Translations under genes and position numbers: made by a program | Source: Allacma fusca | Lineage: Eukaryota; Arthropoda; Collembola; Symphypleona; Sminthuridae | Direction of reading: 5' to 3' | Length of the DNA: 64,000 nucleotides | Assembly (NCBI GenBank): GCA_947179485.1 | Contig: OX359247.1 | Location: 31,038,801-31,102,800, forward strand | The notes under the pieces: model-generated | The model's database searches: none | What the model saw: only the letters and a program-made list of their open reading frames with translations | What the model was told of the DNA's origin: nothing | In this document: positions 33,161 to 43,542 of the stretch, one piece after another | Layout of the letters: each line of letters starts with the position of its first letter | How positions within the stretch are numbered: the first letter of the stretch is position 1

Positions 33161-33900
33161 ACTAAGTTTTTAGAGTAGTGTACTGTAGTTGCAAATTAAT
33201 TGGACACCTATGATTCAGGGGGAAATCACTTCTGTCAGGGAAAATTAAAAATCTGTTGGCGTGCTAGAGAGAAACTCGTTGTGCAAATAGGGATTTTTAG
33301 TATGTTTGAACTTCTTTGGCAATGATTTGGCGCCTTAAGAAAACTATTAATGCTAACAGAGATTTTGAAATGCGTTGACCTTTTTCAGGATTGAGTTTTG
33401 AAATCGTTGAGTATCTCTTCTAGGGAGATTTACAAAACTTCGACTCTTGTGTGACCAGTCAATGCCACAACGTAAATTTGGTGAGTCATTACGGGACTCG
33501 ACGGTTTGGAAGCTCATGGAAGATCATTCTGATCAGTTAGAGAATCTGACAACCTTCTTTCCCCGTGCAAATGGCCCAGCGCTATCGTTTCCTGAGTTTG
33601 TCAAAAGATTCAGAACTCAAAAACCTGGTCTAAACACGCAAGATGGAGGGAAACGTGGGTTACACACTCTCTTCCTGGGCACGACTGCTAGGTTGCAATA
33701 TGATCATTGGTGTTGATCCTTCCTTAGTTGAGTTTTTGTGAATCAAATGCACGCTTTTCTACAACGTAGGTACAATACGCTTTGAGGAAAGAATGAAGTA
33801 AAAGGAGCGTAAAAAGGCTGATGTGTAACTACTGTGCAACCATCCTTTATCCTCCCAAATTAATGTTTGTATCCTCTAGGTGTATTCCCGGGTCAAGTAA
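33161..33900. other. Mostly non-coding; one unassigned ORF at 33447-33716 (+)
   Basis: The 89-codon ORF contains STVWKLMEDHSDQLENLTTFF and FVKRFRTQKPG but no motif I recognise. Its place just upstream of the R1/LOA-like LINE makes a remnant of that element's first ORF possible; a host exon is also possible. Confidence 0.3.
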
Positions 33901-35870
33901 CATGGGCGTATCTATTTTAAATACTCCACGTGTCTACACGACCCAAATTAAATTGCATCATTGTCGTGATGCGTCAACTTCACTAATAAATTGGTTCGAC
34001 TGTCTATTGATGAAACAAAAGTATTCATTGCATTTGCACAGTAATAGCAAAATCTCTGCTCATTCATTAATCTTTCTCATACAAGAACCTTATCTATTCA
34101 AAAACAAAATCTCAACAACAAAAGAAATTACATTTACGTTGGCACAATAAAAGTCTCCCAAGAGCTTGCATTGTAACAACAAAAAGCATAACATCCACTC
34201 CTCTATCTCAATTTAATGACAGAGATCTGGTGGCCATATCAACTGTATGGAGAGGTGAGCTGATTATCTTTGCATCAGCTTATTGTCCTGGTGACTCACC
34301 CACCACTCCCAGTAACTCAGTCACCAAGCAAGTGGAATACTGCAATGAGCTTATCATCCCAGTTTTTGGGTGCTCATGCTAACGCTCACCACACCGTATG
34401 GGGCAGCTCCAACATAAATTCCCGAGGGAACTACTCCTGCACTTCCTATTAAACAATCATCTACAGGCCTGCAATGTGGGAAATAAACCCACAATTGTAG
34501 TTGCAAATAGAGAAGAGGTTCTTGATGTTACAATCACTAACACTTGGGCACACAGCTATGGAATGTACTGGATCGTGAATCTATGTCAGACCACTTGCAC
34601 ATTAGATTCTTGGTGTCCGCAGCAAAGCTCCACAATTAACGTCACGAACATTAGGAAGGCTGATTGGGATATTTTTAACGATAATCTATTGCAAATGTTA
34701 GAAAGTATCGAGCTGGAAGCTTCTCTTAGAAGTCGTGAGCTAGAAAATCAGGCCCAACTCATTACATCGTCTATCCAGTAGTTTTGATAAAGCCTGCCCT
34801 CTAAAAACAGTATCATGGAGGAAAAAACAGTCCCTTGGTGAACAAATGAGGTATCGGCACTCCGCAAAAAAATCTCGCGGTCTCTACAGACACTGGTATC
34901 CCCGATAATATGGATTCAACTGTCTGACAGAGCGACATAAAGTGCAGGAACAAATATAAACATGTTCTTAGAACTGAAAACAGAAGACCTATCAAAGCTA
35001 CTGTGAGGGCATAACAAACTTACCACCTCATAAACAGTTTGCCTATCTGAAAGGTACGTTCACTGAAGCTGCCCTTCACCGGTTTGTAAGCTATGTGGAA
35101 AAGGCACTACAAAAAAGTTGTTGTTGCAATCTTTGCTGATATTGAAGATGCTTTTATCAATCTGTTATTTAAAGCAATGCATAATGCTTTGAAAAGAGCT
35201 GGAATTGATCATACAATCCGTTGTTGGATAGAACATACGCTGCAGTCCAGAATTGTCTGTTCCACGTTGAGAAGCTCCCACAGGGAGAGACGGTTAGAGC
35301 AAGGAACTCCACAAGGTGGTGTATTATCACCTAATCTGGAATCATGGATGAGCTTCTAACGACAACGTAGCCATACCTGACTCTGGGACACTTGGACTGC
35401 GAGGGATACTACCCTTTTGAGGAAAAGTAACAGCAATTTTTGGTGTATTTTTTACAGTGATAGTCAAAGTTCACCACTCGCGCTCAAAAGCACCTATACG
35501 TCATCCAGACTTGTACTTGACTGACAAAAGGTATTAAAAAGACTATCGAGAGATAATGCTGTACAATTGCACTGGATACCAAGTTTTGCACACTAAGCGT
35601 TGGCAAAATCTTGAAATGGGTGCTCACTACCGGGCACTGATCTCTAATCCTCTGTATGGCAATGAATCGGTAGTCAGATTCTCCAGAAGTCATATTAAAT
35701 GGATCACAGATGTCATTTCTGGTCATGGTAGATTCCAAAAACACCTCTGCAGAATAGGAATTGCAACCTGTCCTCTGTGTTGACAATGTGTACTGGAGGA
35801 TGAGGACGCCTTTCACTTCTTAGCATCATGACCAGCTTTTAGTATAATTAGAAATATTTATTTAACAGCA
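33900..35870 (+). pseudogene. LINE-B: R1/LOA-like non-LTR retrotransposon, decayed
   Basis: Pieces in order and on one strand: KLHHCRDAST...IFLIQEPYL (33948-34110), the endonuclease start; RDLVAISTVWRGELIIFASAYCPGD (about 34227-34300); GAHANAHHTVWGSSNINSRG (34370-34430) with the catalytic endonuclease pattern D/A-x-NAHH-x3-WGS; then W-x-S-x-G and a PWW-like start; reverse transcriptase IFADIEDAFINLL (35131, first catalytic Asp) and GTPQGGVLSP (35306); finally GHGRFQKHLCRIGIATCPLC (about 35725-35780), the C-terminal CCHC-type region. The polymerase YADD block and palm are deleted, and stops are frequent. This clade differs from LINE-A. Confidence 0.8.
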
Positions 35871-36509
35871 TGTTTTCTAGACTTAAGTCTTCTCAAGCAA
35901 GCGAGCACAAGTGACCTGTTGTACTATTCAATTGCAATAGGCCGTTTCATAATTCGCGTTGAAGATACATCCCTTTATCAATCACTTCAAAGGTATTCCG
36001 GTAGTACTATTTTCCATTCTTTGTCATTTAAAAACATTTTCTGCCGAATTTTCAAAATTGGTTTCCATTTTTTCCTACCAATCGGAATACTGTCATTTCT
36101 GGGATTCACTGATAATAAGTTTATTTAATTTGTTACCAATGTTACTGTGATAGCCCCTTCGCCATACAGAGAAGCCCCTCCTTCCTAGCTGAAGTAACCC
36201 TCGTTGTCCTCAGCAACTACCCACGAAAGTTGTGATATATTTACATGCAGGATAAATAAAGGGGAATGGATAACATTTGATACACGAATTTTTCTTGTGT
36301 GTCATGGTGACCAATAGAGCATCTCGGGCGGTTAAATTTTGTGGGTACGCCTGTAAAACGCCCGGCCCGCACGAGTAAACATTATTACGCTTGAGGTTTT
36401 GCGATAGGGTACGGTCTTTTCATCGCGGTTAGAAAAGACCGTGAAAGCCCGTAAAAGTCTGAAAAAATCTGGGTGGCGCGTGCAGGATCAACGGCTGTGG
36501 CATACATAG
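35871..36509. other. Non-coding, probably 3' part of LINE-B and flanking DNA
   Basis: No ORF of note. AATAAA with downstream GGGGA near 36250 could be the LINE-B 3' end. A GC-richer patch (36310-36490) has short AAAAGACCGT repeats in both orientations. Confidence 0.35.
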
Positions 36510-36538
36510 ACTTGAATCACTGGTGCCCTAGTCTAGCC

Positions 36539-37549
36539 CAAAGAAGAGCATTAGTGTAAGGGACCGCCTGCCTAGAAATTGCCCTAGCCTAGAAGACACA
36601 TTACTTTCCCCTACACCCTTAGATAATTATATACGCTTACACACATGAATGTAAGGACATGTGAAAATCACCATGCCGCTTCAAAACAAACTAATAGAAA
36701 TATAGGCCTATTTTACACTTGAGCGAAAACATTTAACAGAAACATTTAATTAAGCTATTTTATTACTGAAATTTGAGGTTGTTTTCCTAAAATCGACACT
36801 AAAAGTGCATTATATGGTCTTTGGAACGCATATGATTTTCACGATAATTCTGCATAAATTAGTTTTTTGCTACATTGACAATATCGGCAATATGTGTCTC
36901 ATATCCGGGGTCCTAAGCAATTGGGTGTAATTTAAGACTTTTAAATTAAATTTTAATGCATGGCTCCGAAATCACATTTCTTTTCCTAGTTCGATTAAGT
37001 CAGTGTGATGTAGCCTACTTAAGCATTTTTGACGCCAACGTCCAGTTTATTGAGAATTGCAAAACTTTTTAAACAAAAATCAATAGGCTAAAAGATCATT
37101 TTTGCAAAAGGTCCGATGCTTTCCAGAGTTTTACACTCATTATTTATTTTTTAAAACTTCCCCTGGAATTATGAAATCAGCTCCAAGTAATGAAAAGGCA
37201 CTACTAATATGTAATATACACTTAGAAATTTGTTAAATACTTTCCAATGTATATATGTACTGCCCGTGTAGTAACAAAGTACACATGATACATAACATAA
37301 CTATTACGAGCGGAACATATTTACATACCAGCTTACCTATATGCGTTCTAGGCGTGGGTAGTTTCAGGAAGCCTAGCCTATATTCCCTAACCCCGAGCAG
37401 CAAATTGGAGACCCTACCTAGATTTTCATCCTAGCCTATATTTATTTTGAGCCCTAGCCTATATCCGTGCCTATATTTCTCATTTTTAGTTTGCACCCCA
37501 GATCTGGGCCTATATTCTATCCTAGATCTGGGATAGGGGCCCACCTTTG
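36539..37549. mobile_element. hAT-type element nested, word CCTAGCCTATATT, exact TSD GTCTAGCC
   Basis: The right end is GCCCACCTTTG, the same end as the CCTACAT elements at 13949 and 43543; the left end is CAAAGAAGAGC. GTCTAGCC flanks at 36531-36538 and 37550-37557. Words CCTAGCCTATAT are dense at 37370-37535 and weak on the left. No coding sequence. Confidence 0.8.
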
Positions 37550-37618
37550 GTCTAGCCCGACTTGACTACGAAAATAGGGAATAGACTAGACTAGAGGTTA
37601 ATTGGGACCGTAATGAAC

Positions 37619-38270
37619 GGAGTATGGAGATAAGCCCTCGGACATTTCCCCTCCGGTGATAATCCCTCCGGATGCATTCCCTCCTGCCGTTGGAGATTAT
37701 CCCTCGGTTGCATAGATTGGTTGTACGACAACATGAGTCACTGCAACTTAGATTGCAGTTGCTGTAGCAACTGTGATTCTTAATTCGTTGCATCCAGTTC
37801 ATAACAAAGGCAATAAGAAACTACGGGTATTCCTATTTCGTCAATTACAATGACTTGCTTAAGTAAATCAATTGCAATGCTCTATAGTTCAAAATTATAA
37901 TACTTTAAAAATACTTTATTGTGATCTTGATAGCATTTTATGTACAAATAAATCGCTCTAAATTGCAAATGTTTTGATTTCCTTTTCCGTTTGATTACTC
38001 CCGAAATGTAAACCTGACCGTAAACCTAACCCCTGAACCTAATTAAAAGTGACTGCTATTTACGATTGTCACTGTAGTTTATAATCGAATTAAATATATT
38101 AATCCAGCGTTGATTTTATTTATTGACTACATAGCGTTGCCATGGAAAAAAACTTTGTTGTTTCAGACAGAGGGATTATCTCCATTTGTGGAGGGATTAT
38201 CTACGGAGGGGTTATATCAGAGGGGTTGTCTCCGGAGGGAATATCTCCCGAGGGAATATATCCGACCACG
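37619..38270. mobile_element. Nested short element, word GAGGGATTATCTCC, near-exact 8-bp TSD
   Basis: Flanks TAATGAAC (37611-37618) and AAATGAAC (38271-38278) agree at 7 of 8. Ends GGAGTATGGAGATAAGCCCTC and, inverted, CGTGGTCGGATATATTCCCTC agree moderately. Here the CCCTCCGG/GAGGGATTAT words run in opposite orientation in the two arms, unlike in most other members. The ends are not CAGNG, so hAT membership is less sure. Confidence 0.6.
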
Positions 38271-39033
38271 AAATGAACATACTCAAACAGACTAGCAATA
38301 TGCAAGTTTTACAAGGACTAGACTAGATTAGACTAGTCAGATAATGAAAACACATAGTATAGACTTGACTAGGAAAATACAGCTATTCCTACTCACAGAT
38401 TTCGCTCAAATTAGTCTGCATAGGGCGAGAACAAAAACTCGTTTTCATAAAAATACTCCATAGTTTTTTGTCATAAATATGTACACCACAATTAAGCATG
38501 TAAAGGAAAAGGTATCCTTCCTTCTTGCACTACAGATACAGCAGCAGCTAGCAAGTAGTATTTCGTCTTTGAAGTGGCTGACTGTATGTAAACTAGATTC
38601 ATATACGACTGAGAGCAAAATTATGCGCACGCTGAACAGTACATTTGCGTGTAGATCATTTTGCTTTAGGTGAAACCAGTTGAAGATAATTTTACTTGTA
38701 ATCAAAAACTCGTCTATTCATTTTAGCCCTTCACCGAAGACTAAGTTTTTACAAGTATTCTATAGCTTTTTAAACAAAAATGGAAAATTATGAAGACATG
38801 ATTTTTTACTTTTACCATTTAGGATCAAGTTTACTTTAGTAGCTCCTATTATCTTTTGATAAAAATTGGTACACATGCTATATTAGAATAATATATAATA
38901 ATATAATAAATAATAAAATCGAATTTTTGTCAACGAATCTAGTTCTCGAGATATGAGAGGTCAAAGGTCACATTCGTTACTAAAGCATAATTTTGGGATT
39001 TGGCTTATAAAAACTAACATAACATAACATATG

Positions 39034-39077
39034 ATTAAGAGCCAAGGGCTCGATCAGTAAATAAATAATAATAATAA
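39034..39077. repeat. LINE 3' tail fragment
   Basis: GATTAAGAGCCAAGGGCTCGATCAGTAAATAAATAATAATAATAAC-like sequence: a short conserved tail followed by a simple repeat, related in inverted orientation to the 61-bp insertion at 43616-43676 (GGGCCAAGGCCAAATCGACC). It is typical of the 3' end of a non-LTR retrotransposon. Confidence 0.5.
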
Positions 39078-40087
39078 CTGTCCAAAATTGAATATCAACG
39101 TGGTGTGGTAGGTAATTAAAATTGAAAACCTAATCTAACCATAGAAACAGCTTCGAAATAATTTTATCAGTAAAATAGGCTTTAACAGAAATAGGTTGTG
39201 AACAGTAATCTAAAATTGAAAACCTAACCTACGAAAAAGGGGAAAACCTGAAAGTGATTTAATCAATAAAATGGGCACTATTAGGTAATTGTTGTGGTAA
39301 CAAGTGTAGGGGTTCTCACGGTACTGAAGTTTGCAGTTATCTGCTACCATAGTGAACGTGACTGACCTCTCATACATTGGGTACTTACTAGTGGTTTGTT
39401 GACAAAAATTCATTCAATTTGTTAATCCGCTACTGAAATATTGAATGTGAATCAATTTTTATTAAAAACCGTCTAGAACTATTACAGTAAACTTAACTAC
39501 TATTTTATACTATTTTCAGTTATCAGCAGTTATTTTTAGTTCATGAGTGCTTGAGATGTCACTTGTATTCATTTTTGGGCTGCATAATTGAGTACACTCA
39601 ACCGGGGAATGCCAGCGCCAGCAGTGCTGAAAAAATCTGCCAATATTTGGTTTGTAACGATTAGTCGTCGTTAATTTTTAGTTAAAGATAAAAGTGCGAA
39701 CTTGCTTTGGAAGGAGTGCAATGCAACACTAGCACTTGCTTTTTAGTTCATGAGTGCTTGACGTGGTACTCGCACTCGTCTGGCGGATCCCACATTTTAT
39801 TTCCTCATTCCTACCTACCTCATTTTTTTCCACGAGCTTCTGTATCTAAGACCAGGATCAGAGCAATCCCTAGTCCATTACATTTGAGCAATTCCTGGAA
39901 ATTTTTTAGCTTGAGCCTTGAATAGGAATTGACTAGGATTAGACTAGGATTTTTAAGAAAAAGGGTGAATAGGACTAGGCTAGACTAGCGCGAAGAAATG
40001 CGTAAAAGAATAGACTAGAATTGAATAGGGACTGACAATCCTCCGAAAGAATAGACTAGACTAGTCAATCCCGTGGGCACCAGTGAC

Positions 40088-41140
40088 CAGAGGTGTGGAA
40101 AATACATGAAATTTACTATAGAAATAGAAAATACAAATACATTTTCAGAAAAGTTAAAATACAAATATAAAATACAAATACCAGGTGTAACTTAGTTAAG
40201 ATACAAAATAAAATACAATTATCCGGAGTCATTTGGACAAGATACAAAATAAAATACAATTATCCGGAGTCATTTGGACAAGATACAAAATAAAATACAA
40301 TTATCCGGAGTCATTTGGACAAGATACAAAATAAAATACAATTATCCGGAGTCATTTGGACAAGATACAAAATAAAATACTTTGCTTCCAACAAAAGGAG
40401 AAAATATGAAATAAAAATACCGTAATTGAAATACGAAGTACATATTGAAAATACTCTCAAATTTATCTCAAAGTACATATCTGAGATGTATGTATCTAAA
40501 GTTTATTCTCGCGAAGCATTTTGTATAATTAGGCCAAATAATACGATATTTAAAAATGAATCAACCTACGTAAGGTATCTACATGTTATTAGACTTTAGA
40601 GTTGCGCATTTGTGTGCATCAAATTAAATTAACATGGCCCTAGTTACAGAATATTTTTCCTTTAAACAAATAATCCAGGGTGTACTGTAGTGTATTTATA
40701 TTCGCGTCACTACTTAATTTAGCTAACTTTATAGTTCTCAGATACATTGAATTTTATGTATTTATACAGTAAGTAAGTTCTTCAAACCCGCCAAACAAGT
40801 TTTAAAAACTGGTTTCAAAATGTTTTAAATTAGTGCTTTTACATTTAAAATATTTATTTGAGCATGTTTTAGAGGCAACCTTAACAATTGCCAGAGTCAT
40901 GTATTTTAAAACTTTTTTTTGTGTTTAAAATACGGGGTGAGTAAATTTTACAAGATAAATAAATACAAAATACTAACACGTTCGTAATCTTCAAAATACG
41001 AAATACAAAATACAGTAGACATGTTGGTGCTGACAAAATACGAAATACCTTAAACAATTTACGGCTAGAAAAATACCAAATACTAAATGTATTTCAAATA
41101 CTATTTCAAATACAATATTTCAAAATATTCCACACCTTTG
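40088..41140. mobile_element. hAT-type element, word AAATAC, exact TSD CCAGTGAC
   Basis: The left end is CAGAGGTGTGGAAAATA and the right end inverted is CAAAGGTGTGGAATATT. CCAGTGAC flanks at 40080-40087 and 41141-41148. AAATAC words fill both arms in the same orientation. It inserted exactly across the right border of the AGACTAG element. It contains a 41-bp tandem repeat at 40200-40380. Confidence 0.9.
40200..40380. repeat. 41-bp tandem repeat, four units and a part
   Basis: Units start at 40200, 40241, 40282 and 40323, with a partial one at 40364. Each contains GATACAAAATAAAATACAAT followed by TATCCGGAGTCATTTGGACAA. The units are identical by eye, so the expansion is recent relative to the host element. 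Confidence 0.9.
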
Positions 41141-41154
41141 CCAGTGACTTGAAT

Positions 41155-41733
41155 ACATTGAACGATTTTCAAACGTAAAAAAGTACGTCTTATTGTATGG
41201 GATGTCTAGAAAATATTGTTTTATTGCATGCCTGCCTTTCTTATTTTGTACTAGTTTAATTTGCTACTCATTGCTGGGGAAAATCCAGTTTTTAGAAGAT
41301 AAACCCTGCTAATCATTCACGTAATGAGAATCCAGAATTTATCATTGCAATAAATTTAGGAAAATCGCCAGAAGTGCTTACCAAGCTAGAATTAAATCGT
41401 TACTTCACATTCAAAGCCAACGAATTATAATACAAGAAGTAACCGAAAATCGCAAGTTTGGAAAACATTTAAACAGATACTGGTTGACTAGGTTGCTGTA
41501 AATTATTTGAAGTGCATCGAGTGCAACCATATTTTCAGCTGGCAATTAGGCCAAGAAATCATCAACTATGGCCTAACATAATAATATTAATATTAATATA
41601 ATCATAATAATTCTGCAGTGGAATTCATGACGTCAACAATTATAGTCAATTGAATAATACAAAATTAATGTGACGATAGAACGAAACAATAAAGAAGTTG
41701 GTGAAAGGGCATCAGAAATTACTAATTTACGAA
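41155..41733. other. Non-coding AT-rich DNA
   Basis: No ORF or repeat recognised between the AGACTAG element and the dispersed repeat copy. Confidence 0.4.
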
Positions 41734-42163
41734 TTTAATAATTCATTATTTTCTATGTGCTAGCTCTAGCTTTAAATAAATTTCATAGTGATACGCAAAA
41801 TTATGAACGTACTAAAGATAATCAATTATAAATTACAGTAATGCAGGAATTATTTTTTTGGCTATGTATTGGTATTCAGTAGGAATTTTTTCTCGAAACA
41901 ATATTACAGAAGGGAAGGGTCAATAATAATAATTATTCTGGTCGCGACAAAGCGGTGTAAAATTTACAAACAAAAATACACGATCGATCTGCAATATCTA
42001 TTATTATAGAATATTATTATAGCATTATTACATACGGTATGCAAAATTATTCGCGGATGTTTGCCCAGTGCCGTGGTTAGACACCACGTTCAAGTGTGGT
42101 ATCGCCAACCACGTGCACTACTGGCGGGTTCTAAACCTATAGATTCTAGGAAGTTAGAGCAAT
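41734..42163 (+). repeat. Dispersed repeat, inverted copy of 25303-25697
   Basis: Shared blocks include GGTTAGACACCAC, ACACGATCGATC, AATTATTTTTTTGGCTATGTATT and TTTAAATAAATTTCATA. Diverged, with small indels; no coding sequence. Two copies 16 kb apart in inverted orientation indicate a mobile or duplicated unit. Confidence 0.75.
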
Positions 42164-42240
42164 GCTGGAAAAATTAATATCAGATATCATCTGTGCTATC
42201 CAACATCCAACTCGATCTTTAAGAAATGAGATGATAAACA

Positions 42241-42741
42241 TTACAAAATAATGGAACACAAATAAAAAAGCCCCTCACCAACTGAATAAAGAAAAGAAGT
42301 GATATCCACCGTGGAGAATATAACACCTTCGCCACCATCCCATGAGGAGGTAAAAATCATTACTGGATTGCGGTACAACACCATCCTGACAGTTTTAGCG
42401 GATCGTAAGGTTCCATCACAGACGAAGATGATATTGTCCGCTACATAGAATGCAGTCTGGGGCTGCAAAAGGCCCCTGCCATCATCCAGAAGAACCACAG
42501 CTCCCTCCATATTTGGTAACACAGCCAGGTACTTCACTTTTTGCCGTAAAATCGATATCTCTTCTGCAGGTATCACAGGTGACTTCAACACAATCCATGG
42601 AGTGTCCACCTTAAATTGCTGCGGGCAACATGGGTATCCCGATGCGCTTGTACTTGTAGCTATCAATGTCAAATATCTCCCGAAATCTGGTACATGATGA
42701 GCTTGGTGACGTGAGAACTGAATTGGGCGTGAAACGGCCAT
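42241..42741 (-). CDS. Unrecognised 166-codon ORF, possibly a host exon
   Basis: Open from ATG 42741 to the stop at 42241, the longest clean frame in the window outside mobile elements. Composition is balanced, not word-like: PDFGRYLTLIATSTSASG, TPWIVLKSPVIPAEEI, YLAVLPNMEGAVVLLDDGRG and QTAFYVADNIIFVCDG. No domain, signal peptide or membrane span is clear; the last 20 residues are hydrophobic. A TGA three codons before the ATG makes it the first in-frame Met. A donor-like GTAAG occurs upstream at about 42819, so it could be the second exon of a gene, but no acceptor is obvious. It could also be an unrecognised mobile-element protein. Confidence 0.5.
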   Translation of the reverse strand: MAVSRPIQFSRHQAHHVPDFGRYLTLIATSTSASGYPCCPQQFKVDTPWIVLKSPVIPAEEISILRQKVKYLAVLPNMEGAVVLLDDGRGLLQPQTAFYVADNIIFVCDGTLRSAKTVRMVLYRNPVMIFTSSWDGGEGVIFSTVDITSFLYSVGEGLFYLCSIIL

Positions 42742-43534
42742 AGCATGTCACAAGCCAGATCCGGTCATTCTCACGGGTTCATGACACTGGTAACCGGAAG
42801 TCTTAGTTAAGCTTACAAAAATCCTCCTCTACGTCTGCCCATGGTTACTTCGTCTCCGGAATTGATTTTTCTTTTACTATGTACCTTCTATAAATTACAA
42901 ACCATCAAATACAAAAGATTGCAAATTCTAGATCCTATATTAAGAGAATGATGCACCCAGTACATACTCAAATATGACGACCTAAATATTTAAAATTTTC
43001 TGAATATTATTCAACTTACTCTGCCACTCCTATCTTCAAGATCATCCCCTTCGGGTCAATATCTCACGCTGAAAAGTACGATTCGCCTATAGCTGTGGCG
43101 GCTCCAACCAGGAACGAGATCTGCAAACTTGCTAAAACCAACAAAACAATAAAAGGTCCTTTTTTTGCTTGAAAACCTAAAACATTCTCACAGCGAGTAA
43201 AACTATTCTTCCCTTGAAATGAATAAAACTGTTCCGAAGTAGTATACCTTTCAAAGGACGCAAAAACCTAAATAATCATAGTACACGAATTGACGATGAG
43301 GGAGAGGGAGGAAACAACACTGCAACTGCAAAATAGGCTAGATATTGCAAAAATGCAAAGTTTTTTCTGCTAAAAAAAATTCATTGATTGATACGACAAC
43401 AGGAAAAGCAAAAGTACCGATGCAAAAATTCAGAACAGTTGTTTGCATGGGAATAATGCTTAAAACAACAGTAAACGTGTATATGACAGACAACAACATT
43501 TGCCTCACGTTGCTGTAACGACAGACTCGTTGAA
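42742..43534. other. Non-coding DNA
   Basis: No ORF or repeat recognised. If the ORF at 42741 belongs to a larger gene, its promoter or earlier exons should lie here. Confidence 0.4.
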
Positions 43535-43542
43535 CGATCTAC

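Larger units (their letters stand above)
36518..41146. mobile_element. hAT-type element, word AGACTAG, exact TSD ACTTGAAT, with three nested elements
   Basis: Left end CACTGGTGCCC (36518) and right end GGGCACCAGTG (40075-40085) are perfect inverted repeats. The left flank is ACTTGAAT (36510-36517). The right copy of ACTTGAAT is split: the element at 40088-41140 inserted after its AC, so AC+TTGAAT is completed at 41147-41154. GACTAGACTAG words fill 37558-37600, 38290-38400 and 39920-40075. Nested elements are at 36539-37549, 37619-38270 and 40088-41140. The middle (38400-39900) is AT-rich without a transposase; TTTTTAGTTCATGAGTGCTTGA occurs twice (about 39533 and 39742). Confidence 0.85.
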
